Shown piece by piece: positions 51,530 through 60,783 of a DNA stretch of 64,000 bases. The first letter of the stretch is position 1. Every line of letters begins with the position of its first letter. A program made the translations under genes and the position numbers. The notes beneath the pieces are model-generated. The model ran no database searches, was not told where the DNA came from, and saw nothing but the letters and a program-made list of their open reading frames with translations. The stretch is from Flavobacteriaceae bacterium (lineage in GTDB: Bacteria; Bacteroidota; Bacteroidia; Flavobacteriales; Flavobacteriaceae): NCBI GenBank assembly GCA_016649715.1, contig JAENXC010000001.1, forward strand, positions 1-64,000, in the 5' to 3' direction.

Positions 51530-52762
51530 TTATGAAACCGCCTTCAATTTTTTAATAGTTGATTTGTTTAGTTTTTCTTCTACATATTCTTTGGTCACGT
51601 GAAGCGATTTTTCATCTGTACTCGGCAAATCGTACATTGCATCTGTGAGAACAGCCTCACAAAGTGAACGCAGTCCGCGGGCTCCAAGTTTGTAATCTAT
51701 GGCTTGTTCCACGATAAAATCCAAGGCTTCCTCTGTAATCACAAAATCTATCCCGTCCATTTCAAACAGTTTTTTGTACTGTTTTATAATGGCGTTTTTG
51801 GGTTGGGTAAGAATGGCTCGAAGGGTTTCTTTGTCCAAAGGGTTCATAAAGGTCAAAACCGGAAGACGTCCAATTATCTCGGGAATCAAGCCGAAATCCT
51901 TTAAATCCTTTGGAATGATGTAGCGAAGTATATTGTCTTTCTCCATTTGGGTTTCCTTCAAGGAAGCAGTAAATCCAACCGACTGCATATTCAATCTTTT
52001 TGAAATATGACGCTCAATTCCATCAAACGCACCACCGGCGATAAAAAGAATGTTTTCCGTATTTACTTCTATGAATTTTTGGTCGGGGTGTTTTCTTCCC
52101 CCTTTTGGCGGAACGTTTACTGTGGTTCCTTCCAAAAGTTTCAACAATGCTTGCTGAACACCTTCGCCACTAACGTCGCGGGTGATGGAAGGATTGTCAC
52201 TTTTACGTGCTATTTTATCAATCTCGTCAATAAAAACAATTCCGTTTTCGGCTTTTTCGAGGTTGTAATCGGCGGCTTGAAGCAGACGTGTTAAAATACT
52301 TTCCACGTCTTCGCCCACATATCCTGCTTCGGTTAAAACTGTGGCATCAACTATTGCCAAAGGGACGTTCAACATTCTCGCAATGGTTTTTGCAATCAAG
52401 GTTTTTCCGGTTCCCGTTTGCCCAACGATGATGATGTTGCTCTTTTGTATTTCAATATCGTCATCGGTTTTCGGTTGCAACAAACGTTTGTAGTGATTGT
52501 AAACCGCAACGGACATAACTTTTTTGGTAAATTCTTGCCCAATTACATATTCATCGAGAAATGCCTTTATGACTTTTGGCTTTTTCAGCATTAAATCTTT
52601 GGACAATTCTGTATTGCCAGAATGCAAAGCTTCCTCTACCACAATTCCGTGTGCCTGCTCAATGCAACGATCGCAAATATGGGCGTCCAATCCTGCAATA
52701 AGCAAGTTGGTCTCCGACTTTTTTCGGTCGCAAAAGGAGCATTTTAAATCTTCTTTGGACAT
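51530..52762 (-). CDS. clpX: ClpXP protease ATPase subunit ClpX
   Basis: The protein has 410 residues from the ATG at 52762 ([11 protein letters not shown]); the five extra residues of the longer frame are dropped. The N-terminal zinc-binding domain has CSFC and CDRC. The AAA+ motor has Walker A GQTGTGKT, Walker [11 protein letters not shown] and pore-loop GYVGEDVES. The C-terminal domain ends KKLKAVS. It unfolds substrates and feeds them to ClpP, whose gene is 25 bases upstream. Confidence 0.97.
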   Translation of the reverse strand: MSKEDLKCSFCDRKKSETNLLIAGLDAHICDRCIEQAHGIVVEEALHSGNTELSKDLMLKKPKVIKAFLDEYVIGQEFTKKVMSVAVYNHYKRLLQPKTDDDIEIQKSNIIIVGQTGTGKTLIAKTIARMLNVPLAIVDATVLTEAGYVGEDVESILTRLLQAADYNLEKAENGIVFIDEIDKIARKSDNPSITRDVSGEGVQQALLKLLEGTTVNVPPKGGRKHPDQKFIEVNTENILFIAGGAFDGIERHISKRLNMQSVGFTASLKETQMEKDNILRYIIPKDLKDFGLIPEIIGRLPVLTFMNPLDKETLRAILTQPKNAIIKQYKKLFEMDGIDFVITEEALDFIVEQAIDYKLGARGLRSLCEAVLTDAMYDLPSTDEKSLHVTKEYVEEKLNKSTIKKLKAVS

Positions 52763-52787
52763 AGTGTTCTTTTTCAATAAAATGGTT

Positions 52788-53462
52788 TTAGTTACGGGTC
52801 AATATTTCATCAATCATTCCGTATTCCATAGCTCTGTCTGCTTTCATCCAATAATCACGGTCACTATCTTCGTAAACCTTTTCGTAGGTTTGTCCAGAAT
52901 GTTTCGCAATAATTTTATAGAGTTCTTCTTTCAAAGTGATTATTTCGCGGGCAGAAATTTCAATATCACTCGCCTGTCCTTGCGCGCCACCCAAAGGTTG
53001 GTGGATCATAACGCGTGAGTGCGTTAAACCGCTTCGTTTTCCTTTTTCACCAGCGCACAAAAGTACGGCCGCCATTGAAGCAGCCATTCCTGTACAAATG
53101 GTAGCAACGTCTGGTTTTATGAACTGCATGGTGTCATAAATCCCTAAGCCTGCATAAACACTTCCCCCGGGAGAATTAATATAAATTTGAATATCGCGCG
53201 CAGCATCGGTACTTGCCAAAAACAGCAATTGTGCCTGCACAATGTTCGCAACTTGATCGTTGATCCCCGTGCCGAGGAAAATAATTCGGTCCATCATCAA
53301 ACGTGAAAAAACGTCCATCGCCACGGCATTCATTTGGCGTTCTTCAATAATATTTGGTGTCAAGTTCTCAGGATACATACTGCTTATGATTTTGTCATAA
53401 TACATATTGCTGATGCCTTGATCTTTTATAGCAAAGTTTCTAAATTCGTTACTGTAGTTCAT
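52788..53462 (-). CDS. clpP: ClpP protease subunit
   Basis: The protein has 224 residues. The catalytic triad is Ser in [12 protein letters not shown], His in [11 protein letters not shown] and Asp in EDSDRDYWM. The N-terminus is somewhat longer than in E. coli and may be processed. It forms the tetradecamer used by ClpX. The order tig-clpP-clpX is the classic arrangement, with a terminator after tig and therefore separate regulation. Confidence 0.97.
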   Translation of the reverse strand: MNYSNEFRNFAIKDQGISNMYYDKIISSMYPENLTPNIIEERQMNAVAMDVFSRLMMDRIIFLGTGINDQVANIVQAQLLFLASTDAARDIQIYINSPGGSVYAGLGIYDTMQFIKPDVATICTGMAASMAAVLLCAGEKGKRSGLTHSRVMIHQPLGGAQGQASDIEISAREIITLKEELYKIIAKHSGQTYEKVYEDSDRDYWMKADRAMEYGMIDEILTRN

Positions 53463-53542
53463 AAATATGTTTAATTTTCTTTTTTAATAGGTTCGAAGAT
53501 TCAATTCGAAAATTTTCATGCGGTTTCGCCATTCGGCGGAAT

Positions 53543-53576
53543 TAAAAAGGCGTTAAATTAAATAATTCAACGCCTA
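53543..53576 (-). terminator. Terminator after tig
   Basis: On the minus strand the stem AGGCGTTGAATT / AATTTAACGCCT is followed by TTTTT. It lies 24 bases after the tig stop and before clpP. Confidence 0.75.
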
Positions 53577-53599
53577 AAGATAACTATTTCTTCGCTGAA

Positions 53600-54940
53600 T
53601 TAGGCGTAGGCTTCCTTAATGAATTTATCGTAAGTAAGCTCCTTAGTCTTCAGTTTTGCGTTTTCCTTAAAGAAATTGAGCAATTTATTGCTGTTCAATT
53701 GTTCGCTCAAACGCTCCACTTCTTCTTTGTTTGAAAGGATACGCGCGGCGATTGATTCCAATTCCTCTTCCGAAGGATCCATTTGGCCAAACTGTGCCAT
53801 CTGTGCTTTTATCATGTTTTTTGAATAGTCTTTCAACTCGTCAAAAGTAACTTGTAGTTTATTTTCTGTGCGAAGTTTGCCTTCAATTAATTGATAGCGA
53901 AGCCCTTTCTCGCTTCTTTCAAATTCGGCTTTTGCATCTTCTTCGGAAAGTCTTTTTTCACCGGTCATTGCAATCCATCGTTGTAAAAATTCCTTCGGAA
54001 GATCGAATTTTGTGTTTTCAATTAACGAATCAACAACATCGTTCAACAATTTTTGGTCGCTTTGTTGTGCAAATTGTCCTTCGGCATCTTCCTTAATTTT
54101 TGCCTTTAATTCTTCTTCGGAAGTAACTTTAGCTTCACCAAATAGCTTGTCGAAAAGCTCTTGGTTCAATTCGGCCATTTCGCGTTTGTTCACTTCTTCA
54201 ATTTTAAAGGAAACTTCAATATCCAAACCGTGGGCATCGTCGTGCGAAACACCCAAATATTTTTGGTTGTCGTGATTATCGGCAAACATTCCTTTTGTTT
54301 TCAAGCTAACGGTATCGCCAACTTTAGCACCGATCAGGCTTTCCAATTGCTTTTTGCCAGCAATTTCGTCTGTGGAAAGTGTGGTCTTCTTTTCTATTTC
54401 TTTTCCTACCATATCGGCAGGCAGGTCAGTTGAAATGAAAGTTCCAGTGATTTCATCTCCCTTTTCAACTTCTTTTTTCGAAATCAATTTTCCGTATTGT
54501 TTGCGGATGGTTTTCACTTGGTTGTTCAGCATCTCCTCGTCTGCAACGATTTTATATTGAACCACTTCCTTTCCTTTTAAATCAACATCGAATTTTGGCG
54601 CAAGTCCCAATTCAAATTCAAAGGAATAATCATCTGCATCCCAGTTTATTTCAGATTCGTTCTTCGGAAGTGGATTTCCAAGAACATCTAATTTTTCTTC
54701 GTTAAGAAATTTGTGAAGCGCATCTTGCAAAAGCTTGTTCACTTCTTCCACTAAAATAGCCTTTCCGTATTGTTTTTTAACCATTCCCATTGGGATATGG
54801 CCTTTTCTAAAACCTGGAATATTAGCGGTTTTTCTGTAGTTATTCAACACTTTTTCAACGTTGGCTGAATAGTCTTCTTTTGAAATTTCAACCGTAAGGA
54901 CGGCGTTCAAATTATCAATGTCTTTTTTTGTAATGTTCAT
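53600..54940 (-). CDS. tig: Trigger factor
   Basis: The protein has 446 residues from the ATG at 54940 (MNITKKDIDNLNAVL); the 20 residues added by the longer frame include the promoter and are rejected. The ribosome-binding signature is GFRKGHIPMGMVKKQYG (about 43-59). The PPIase-like and C-terminal helical domains follow. It binds nascent chains at the ribosome exit. A well-spaced promoter is just upstream. Confidence 0.96.
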   Translation of the reverse strand: MNITKKDIDNLNAVLTVEISKEDYSANVEKVLNNYRKTANIPGFRKGHIPMGMVKKQYGKAILVEEVNKLLQDALHKFLNEEKLDVLGNPLPKNESEINWDADDYSFEFELGLAPKFDVDLKGKEVVQYKIVADEEMLNNQVKTIRKQYGKLISKKEVEKGDEITGTFISTDLPADMVGKEIEKKTTLSTDEIAGKKQLESLIGAKVGDTVSLKTKGMFADNHDNQKYLGVSHDDAHGLDIEVSFKIEEVNKREMAELNQELFDKLFGEAKVTSEEELKAKIKEDAEGQFAQQSDQKLLNDVVDSLIENTKFDLPKEFLQRWIAMTGEKRLSEEDAKAEFERSEKGLRYQLIEGKLRTENKLQVTFDELKDYSKNMIKAQMAQFGQMDPSEEELESIAARILSNKEEVERLSEQLNSNKLLNFFKENAKLKTKELTYDKFIKEAYA

Positions 54941-54965
54941 CTTTTCTCTTCTGAATTTCGGGATG

Positions 54966-54997
54966 CAAAAGTACGTTTTTTTGCAAAACCCGACAAA
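54966..54997 (-). promoter_or_regulatory. Promoter of tig
   Basis: On the minus strand TTTG (54997-54994), 20 bases, TACTTTTG (54973-54966), 25 bases before the ATG. Confidence 0.65.
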
Positions 54998-55022
54998 CAT
55001 TTACAAACTGTTGTTCAGCAAT

Positions 55023-55367
55023 TTATTTGTCATCTGGTAAAAGTGAAAAAAGCACCGATTGAAAAAGCGATAACAGTATGCTGAAAAGGAGCGCCCACCA
55101 TATTGAAGCGACAGTAAAACCACCCACAAAATAACCTGCCATTAAAATGATGACGGCATTGATGATGAGCAGAAACAATCCAAATGTAATGATGGTAATG
55201 GGCAAGGTTAAAAGAACCAATATTGGTTTCACTAACAGTCGCAATAAAGCTATAACAATAGCAACAATTATTGCAGATCCGTAGCCTTCAACAGCAATGC
55301 CCGGCAGGATTTTGGCCAAGATCACAACGGCAAGGGCGGTGAGTAAAAGTTTTATTATTAGTTTCAT
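55023..55367 (-). CDS. Phage_holin_4-type membrane protein (DUF family)
   Basis: The protein has 114 residues, almost entirely hydrophobic, with four predicted helices (IIKLLLTALAVVILAKIL, AIIVAIVIALLRLLV, LPITIITFGLFLLIINAVIILM and SIWWALLFSILLSLF). It matches the small family labelled phage holin (Phage_holin_4_2). Most chromosomal members have no phage context, and none is present here. A role in lysis is not implied. It follows the SGNH gene after a terminator. Confidence 0.82.
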   Translation of the reverse strand: MKLIIKLLLTALAVVILAKILPGIAVEGYGSAIIVAIVIALLRLLVKPILVLLTLPITIITFGLFLLIINAVIILMAGYFVGGFTVASIWWALLFSILLSLFQSVLFSLLPDDK

Positions 55368-55431
55368 TCAATAGATTTTAGACATTCAATTTTAGATAAA
55401 TTTTGAACCGTGAGGTTTGAGTAAATATAAT

Positions 55432-55462
55432 AAAAAAACCGCTCCAAAGAGGAACGGTTTTT
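55432..55462 (-). terminator. Terminator after the SGNH hydrolase gene
   Basis: The stem AAAAACCG-TCC / GGA-CGGTTTTT has one internal mismatch and a T-run on the minus strand, 23 bases after the stop. Confidence 0.8.
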
Positions 55463-55484
55463 CAATAGAATTAATCTTGAAACT

Positions 55485-57017
55485 TTAATTGTTTGAAAGT
55501 GTAACCGTTGCATAATTACCAATGTGCACCATTGGGATGGTTGCATCATAGGTATCGTTAATTGCTTTAATAATCAAGTTTGCAGTGTAAGCATATCCTC
55601 TTGGCGTTGGGTGAACACCATCAAGAGAGAAAGCACCACCTGTCACAAACTGTGAAGTAAGCACACCTCCATCATAAGGAATACCTCCATTCGCAACTCT
55701 TGCCAAAGCAGCTTTTGCATCAACATACGCCAATCCCTTAGCACCCGCAAGCGCTTGGATGGTTGTGTTATATGCTGTACTTGCGGCTGTAACCCGTGCT
55801 TGTTCAGAAACTGCCAACACATATTGATCGGTCAACGGAATGGAAACACCAATTACGCCTTGCGGATTGTTTGGGTCTGGAGTTGTTCCTAAAATTGAAG
55901 ATGCGGTTAAAACAATAAGGTCATCAGATTTTACTTGGCGCAATTGGCCCAAAAGCATTGCTAATGGAGCAGGCAAGTTAAATGGTGGGCCTTGTAAAAT
56001 AGCTGTTAAATCTGTAAGATCATCATCTGTCATTATAGGGAAGTTTTGTCCTGCAGAGAAATTAATCATACGCAATGCAGCTTCTTCAGGAGTTATAATA
56101 CCCATTCCTGCCAAGCCAGGCAATATTTGAGTATTATATCCAGCAAACTGTGCATTCAATGCGCCAGCAGTGGCAGCATCCAACGGAATGGCATTGGTTG
56201 GAACTGTTGTGAAATAGGGAATGGAGGTTACTTCAGGAATATTTATCAAAACACCTTTTGCACCACCACTGGTTAAAGCCTCAACTTGTTGGCTGTAAAC
56301 CGAAGCGAAAACATTGGGGTCTGTAATATCATTTCCTCCATAGGTTGTAGGGTCAAAATTTCCTGTTTGGTCCACTCCCGCTCCACCCGAAGTAGCATAA
56401 CTCAAAATATCGTTGTTCCCAATCCAAAGACTGAAGAATGTTGGGTTTTGTGCTACGGCATCACCAATTACGGTTGCGCTTTCACTGCTCGCAAAACGCA
56501 CAAAATAAGGATTGGACGCACCAGAAAGTACGCCAGCTACATTTCCATATCCAGGAGCTCCCAAGTGAAAACTTTTTGCTCCGGGCACACCCATATTGTT
56601 AAATGATCCAGATAAATGATTGGTTATATCGGTAGTTGAAGTTCCCACCAAACGCACTGGGCCAGGTTTGCCATCGGCACCAACGGCCAAAACAAATCTG
56701 TTTTCAGTAATTGGGGTTCCGTTCAACAACAAACCGCCTATATTATCACTCATCAATGGCTGTGTGAATGCACCACCACCTGCAAAAGCGAATTGCTCCG
56801 CCATGATATTTGGGTAGCTATTCTCCTGTCCGGTAATGTAAAGTGCACCATCGGCATAACCAGCGGTCAGTGAGTTTCCAACAGCAACATATTTTGAAAG
56901 GTTTGCTGTTCCGCTACTGTAAAATCCTTCATCGGTTACAGGCTTGTCAAATTCGGGTTCGCAGCTTACAAAGCCTATGGCCAAAAGTGCGAATGTATAT
57001 TTTAGTATATTTTTCAT
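55485..57017 (-). CDS. SGNH/GDSL-type hydrolase lipoprotein
   Basis: The protein has 510 residues. The lipobox is IGFVSCEPEF (Cys19). Block I is VAVGNSLTAGYADG (Ser as nucleophile; GNSL replaces GDSL). The Gly and Asn blocks are near GVPGAKSFHLGAPG and LWIGNNDILSY. The last block is LDGVHPTPRGYAY, giving the Asp-His pair. It is probably an esterase on the outer membrane. It lies 18 bases after the FadL-type gene on the same strand, which suggests joint uptake and hydrolysis of a lipidic substrate. Confidence 0.9.
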   Translation of the reverse strand: MKNILKYTFALLAIGFVSCEPEFDKPVTDEGFYSSGTANLSKYVAVGNSLTAGYADGALYITGQENSYPNIMAEQFAFAGGGAFTQPLMSDNIGGLLLNGTPITENRFVLAVGADGKPGPVRLVGTSTTDITNHLSGSFNNMGVPGAKSFHLGAPGYGNVAGVLSGASNPYFVRFASSESATVIGDAVAQNPTFFSLWIGNNDILSYATSGGAGVDQTGNFDPTTYGGNDITDPNVFASVYSQQVEALTSGGAKGVLINIPEVTSIPYFTTVPTNAIPLDAATAGALNAQFAGYNTQILPGLAGMGIITPEEAALRMINFSAGQNFPIMTDDDLTDLTAILQGPPFNLPAPLAMLLGQLRQVKSDDLIVLTASSILGTTPDPNNPQGVIGVSIPLTDQYVLAVSEQARVTAASTAYNTTIQALAGAKGLAYVDAKAALARVANGGIPYDGGVLTSQFVTGGAFSLDGVHPTPRGYAYTANLIIKAINDTYDATIPMVHIGNYATVTLSNN

Positions 57018-57035
57018 CTTTCTGAATTTTTTCTA

Positions 57036-58286
57036 TTATAATTTATAAGTAAGCCCTAATCCGGGAGTAAAAGCATTGGTTTTGTAGGTTCCGCTGAAAG
57101 GAACCGACACACCGTTTTCGTAATAATAGTCATATGAAGCATCGATTTCCTTAAAGTGTGAATAAAGGAAAGAAGCATCAATCTGCAAATGTTCGCCAAG
57201 ATTCACGGTAAGACCAGCAGTGAAGTTGTTACTGTCGTTACGTGGAGTTTCTGGCGCAAAATATCCATCCTGTACGGGAGACTCGTCAAAATAATAACCA
57301 GCTCTCAAAGTAAACATTTTGGTAGCGTCATATTGCATCCCGAAACGATAGATGGAAGCATTTTTATAGTTACGTGCGTTTTTAGAATCTGGAATATTCA
57401 CATCTGCAAAATCTATGTCCAGTGATTTATAAACATCCCAGAAAGTTCGGTTGTAGTCGAAAGCAAAGGTCCAATTTTCGTAGAAATCATAAGACATCCC
57501 TACGGTCATTTCAGCTGGCAATGGCATTGAAGCTTTGATAGCTGTGTCCTTGAAAGGAGTTAAAGGCGAGTTTGGAATATTTTCAAAAGTTGCGGTACCA
57601 TCGTCAGCATCCAGCATAATTTCAGAACGGTAAGTAGCACCAATATGAAGTTTTTCTGTAGGGTTGAACATAGTACTGGCTACCCATCCCCAACTGCTTA
57701 CACCTTTAGCTTCAATGGTTACGTTTGAACGGTTTCCATCAAGATCGGTAAGAGTTCGGTTTAGGTTTCTGTTGAAGTTTACAGAACCAGTAACATAGAT
57801 CGGTCCACCTCCAAAGCTCAACTTATCGTTGATTTTAAAGGAAACGGTGGGCTGGATGTAAATCGCTTTCAAATCAATATTGTTCACTAAATGCGAACCT
57901 GCCCAGTCGTCTTCATATTTCACTTCACTTCCGTAAGGCGTGTAAACCCCAAGACCAAAAGCCAACCAGTCTGTAGCTTTATAGGAGGCATACAAATAGA
58001 GCGGCGTGCCCACTGGGCTGTCTGTTCTGGCATTTGCCCCAGAACTTGTATCTTGATAGGCTATGCTTGAAAACACACCGTGAACACCAGCCGTGATGTT
58101 AAATTTGTCTTCCAAATAGACCAAACCAGCCGGATTAAAAAACACAAGTTCGCTACTGTTTATAACAGCAACGCCCGTGTGGCCCATCGCCAGGGCTTTA
58201 TTGCCCTGCAAACTTACGCGGTAACCGCCCGCATAAGTAACCGCGCTTGCAAGTGCAAAAACGGCAAGTACTAATACTTTTTTCAT
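57036..58286 (-). CDS. OmpP1/FadL/TodX-family outer-membrane transporter
   Basis: The protein has 416 residues. A signal peptide (VLVLAVFALASAVTYAGGY) leads into the FadL hatch region (SLQGNKALAMGHTGVAVINSSELVFFNPAG). Beta-strands follow to a C-terminal aromatic end (FTPGLGLTYKL). FadL-type channels admit hydrophobic molecules such as fatty acids or aromatics. It forms a likely two-gene operon with the SGNH hydrolase downstream. Confidence 0.93.
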   Translation of the reverse strand: MKKVLVLAVFALASAVTYAGGYRVSLQGNKALAMGHTGVAVINSSELVFFNPAGLVYLEDKFNITAGVHGVFSSIAYQDTSSGANARTDSPVGTPLYLYASYKATDWLAFGLGVYTPYGSEVKYEDDWAGSHLVNNIDLKAIYIQPTVSFKINDKLSFGGGPIYVTGSVNFNRNLNRTLTDLDGNRSNVTIEAKGVSSWGWVASTMFNPTEKLHIGATYRSEIMLDADDGTATFENIPNSPLTPFKDTAIKASMPLPAEMTVGMSYDFYENWTFAFDYNRTFWDVYKSLDIDFADVNIPDSKNARNYKNASIYRFGMQYDATKMFTLRAGYYFDESPVQDGYFAPETPRNDSNNFTAGLTVNLGEHLQIDASFLYSHFKEIDASYDYYYENGVSVPFSGTYKTNAFTPGLGLTYKL

Positions 58287-58386
58287 AATTGTTTATTTCT
58301 TTAGAGTTAATTTCTTTGGGTTAAAATGAGTAAAATGTCTTTTTTTTTAAATTTATTATGCACGCATAAGAAACTTCTATACAATA

Positions 58387-59148
58387 TTATAAAAAATTCA
58401 TAACATTATCATAAAATTCTTTGGGATTTTCTGCGTGCAGCCAATGTCCAGCTTTTGGAATAGTCCCGATTTTCGCTTTCGGAAAATGTTTCTTTATTAA
58501 AAATTCGTCCATCGGTTCAATATAGCCACTTTTTTCGCCTCCCAAAAAAAGCGTATCGCCTTTAAAAATAGCGCCTTCTGAAAGTGCGACACCCACCTCT
58601 TCTATTTTTTTTGAAAGAATAGGCAAGTTTATCCGAAGGCCTAATTCGTTTTTACTTTTTCGGTAAAGATTTTTAAGAAGAAATAATCGCGTGCCTTCGT
58701 CCTTTATATATTCCGAAAGAATATCTTCTGCCTCGCCGCGGGATTTTATTTTTGAAAAATCTAATTGTGAAAGTGCTTTCAAAATATCCTGATGATGCGG
58801 CGGATAGGCTTTGGGACCAATATCGGCAACTATTAATTTCGAAACCATTTCGGGATAGGTTACCGCGAATTGCATTGCAACCTTTCCGCCCATGGAATGG
58901 CCGAGCAAAATAATGTTTTGAAGATTGTGTTCTTCACAATATTTTTTTAGATCGTCAGCCATTATTTCATAGGAAAATTCATCGCTGTGAAAACTTCGGC
59001 CGTGATTGCGCTGGTCTAAAAGATGTACTTCATATCCAACCTCTGCCCAACGGTTACCGAGGGTTTTCCAGTTATCGCCCATGCCGAGGAAACCGTGGAG
59101 GATTATAAAAGGTTTGCCGGAGCCGAGTATTTGGGAGTGTAAATGCAT
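58387..59148 (-). CDS. Alpha/beta-fold hydrolase (YbfF-like esterase)
   Basis: The protein has 253 residues. The nucleophile elbow is GHSMGGK (Ser), the oxyanion region LHGFLGMGDNW, and the catalytic His is in AGHWLHAENP. The Asp is likely in the GYIEPMDEF stretch. It is probably a cytoplasmic acyl esterase of unknown substrate. Its start overlaps the pdxJ stop by one base (TGATG), so it is coupled to pdxJ. Confidence 0.9.
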   Translation of the reverse strand: MHLHSQILGSGKPFIILHGFLGMGDNWKTLGNRWAEVGYEVHLLDQRNHGRSFHSDEFSYEIMADDLKKYCEEHNLQNIILLGHSMGGKVAMQFAVTYPEMVSKLIVADIGPKAYPPHHQDILKALSQLDFSKIKSRGEAEDILSEYIKDEGTRLFLLKNLYRKSKNELGLRINLPILSKKIEEVGVALSEGAIFKGDTLFLGGEKSGYIEPMDEFLIKKHFPKAKIGTIPKAGHWLHAENPKEFYDNVMNFL

Positions 59149-59861
59149 CAGTTAAGTTTTCTTAAATATTCTGAAATTACCTTTTCCAGCCCATCATACA
59201 ATGCCTCACAAATAAGCGCATGCCCAATGCTCACTTCCAAAAGATTTGGGATGTTTTCCTTAAAAAACTTGATGTTTTCCAGTGAAAGATCATGGCCTGC
59301 GTTAATTCCCAAATTCAATTTATTTGCAAGCACCGCACATTCGGTATAAGGTTTTATGGCTTCTTTATTGCCCAAGGAATATTGTTTGGCAAATTCTTCA
59401 GTATAAAGTTCAATTCTGTCCGTCCCAGTTTCGGCGGCGCCTTCAATCATCTTTAAGGTTGGATCTACAAAAATGGAGGTGCGGATTCCGTTTCGCTTAA
59501 ATTCAGAAATTATTTCCTTTAAATACGCTTTATGCTTCACGGTGTCCCAGCCAGCATTTGAGGTAATTGCATCAACCGCATCGGGAACGAGGGTAACTTG
59601 CGTGGGGCTTATTTCCAAAACCATTTTCGTGAAATTATCCATCGGGTTGCCTTCAATGTTGTATTCCGTGGAAACGATGGGTTTCAAAGCGTACGCATCT
59701 TTATAGCGGATGTGGCGTTCATCGGGCCTGGGGTGGATGGTGATTCCATGAGCACCGAACTTTTGAATGTCTTTTGCCACTTGCAGCAAGTTGGGCACGT
59801 TCCCACCGCGCGCGTTACGCAAGGTGGCTATTTTGTTTATGTTTACGCTTAGTTTTGTCAT
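59148..59861 (-). CDS. pdxJ: Pyridoxine 5'-phosphate synthase
   Basis: The protein has 237 residues from the ATG at 59861 (MTKLSVNINKIATLRNARGG); the four extra residues of the longer frame are dropped. Active-site segments are clear: GITIHPRPDERHIR, TLVPDAVDAITSNAGWD and NAGHDLSLENI. It joins 1-deoxyxylulose 5-phosphate and aminoacetone phosphate in vitamin B6 synthesis. It is divergent from the CBS-domain gene. Confidence 0.96.
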   Translation of the reverse strand: MTKLSVNINKIATLRNARGGNVPNLLQVAKDIQKFGAHGITIHPRPDERHIRYKDAYALKPIVSTEYNIEGNPMDNFTKMVLEISPTQVTLVPDAVDAITSNAGWDTVKHKAYLKEIISEFKRNGIRTSIFVDPTLKMIEGAAETGTDRIELYTEEFAKQYSLGNKEAIKPYTECAVLANKLNLGINAGHDLSLENIKFFKENIPNLLEVSIGHALICEALYDGLEKVISEYLRKLN

Positions 59862-60013
59862 GGAAAAATTCAATATTTAATATTCAAGATTCAAAAAATA
59901 CGTTCCGAAAATTCTCCGTCGTGGGAGATTAAAGGGATTTTTAACAAAAATACAAACCTTACTCCGCTAACTGAACCTTTATTTTAAGTAATTTGCGTTA
60001 AAAATAATTCCTG

Positions 60014-60670
60014 ATGGAAACCCTAAATTATATCATCAACGACATTGAACCGTTTGACGTTTCTGCGAAGATAAAAGATGTGCAAGCCGTTTTCAATCAA
60101 CTTACCTATTCGCATGTTCCCGTAGAAAGAGATGGACACTATATAGGTTGTGTTTCTGAAAATGACGCGTATTGTTTTGATAATGCCAAATCGCTGAGTG
60201 ATTTTCAATATGCCTTGGAACCCTTTCACGTTTTGGAAGATACCTATTGGCTGGATATTTTAGAAGCTTTCGCTTTAAACAACAGCAATATAATGCCTGT
60301 TTTGGGCGCTGAAAATAAATATTTGGGCTATTATGAATTGGGCGACATTATGAGCCTGTTCAACAATACGCCTTTTTTGAATGAAACTGGGGGAATTATT
60401 GTGGTTGAAAAAGGAATCCAAGATTATTCGTTCAGCGAAGTGTGTCAAATTGTGGAATCAAACGGAACGCGTATTTTTGGCGTATTCATTTCAAAAATTG
60501 AAAATAACAACGTACAAATTACCGTAAAAGTGGGCCACACGGCGATGAACAGTATTGTGCAGACTTTTAGGAGATATAATTATAACGTGATTAGCCACCA
60601 CGAAGAAGATAAGTTTTTGGAAGATTTAAAGGAACGGTCTGAATATCTGGATAAATACCTTAATATCTGA
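60014..60670 (+). CDS. CBS-domain protein with C-terminal ACT-like domain
   Basis: The protein has 218 residues. A pair of CBS motifs (about 1-125, with SHVPVERDGHYIGCVSENDA and NSNIMPVLGAENKYLGYYELGDI) is followed by an ACT-like fold (GGIIVVEKGIQDYSFSEVCQIVESNGTRIFGVFIS). Such proteins sense adenosine nucleotides or small metabolites. It lies 113 bases before nadK, a conserved neighbour in Bacteroidota. The gap holds an inverted purine/pyrimidine tract. Confidence 0.88.
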   Translation: METLNYIINDIEPFDVSAKIKDVQAVFNQLTYSHVPVERDGHYIGCVSENDAYCFDNAKSLSDFQYALEPFHVLEDTYWLDILEAFALNNSNIMPVLGAENKYLGYYELGDIMSLFNNTPFLNETGGIIVVEKGIQDYSFSEVCQIVESNGTRIFGVFISKIENNNVQITVKVGHTAMNSIVQTFRRYNYNVISHHEEDKFLEDLKERSEYLDKYLNI

Positions 60671-60756
60671 CTAAGAGAAAAGAAAATAGAAAATAGAATA
60701 AAGACTCAATCACAGCGTCTTTACTCTTTATTCTTTCCTCTCTTTTCTATTTAAAC
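60671..60756. repeat. Purine/pyrimidine inverted repeat before nadK
   Basis: A purine run (AGAGAAAAGAAAATAGAAAA...) is answered by pyrimidines (TTTATTCTTTCCTCTCTTTTCT) around AAAGAC...GTCTTT. It can fold into a long imperfect hairpin and may act as the CBS gene's terminator. Confidence 0.5.
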
Positions 60757-60783
60757 AAAATTTCATTTCTTAAATTATTTTAA

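Noticed and set aside
54405-54430. A GGCAGGCAGGT stretch inside tig, encoding LPADMVG, similar to the repeat in topA
   Set aside because: Only about 11 bases match, there is no second palindrome arm, and the peptide fits the trigger-factor domain, so it is probably native.
55023-55367. Holin-like protein as a sign of prophage
   Set aside because: The family is common on flavobacterial chromosomes, and no other phage gene lies within the window.
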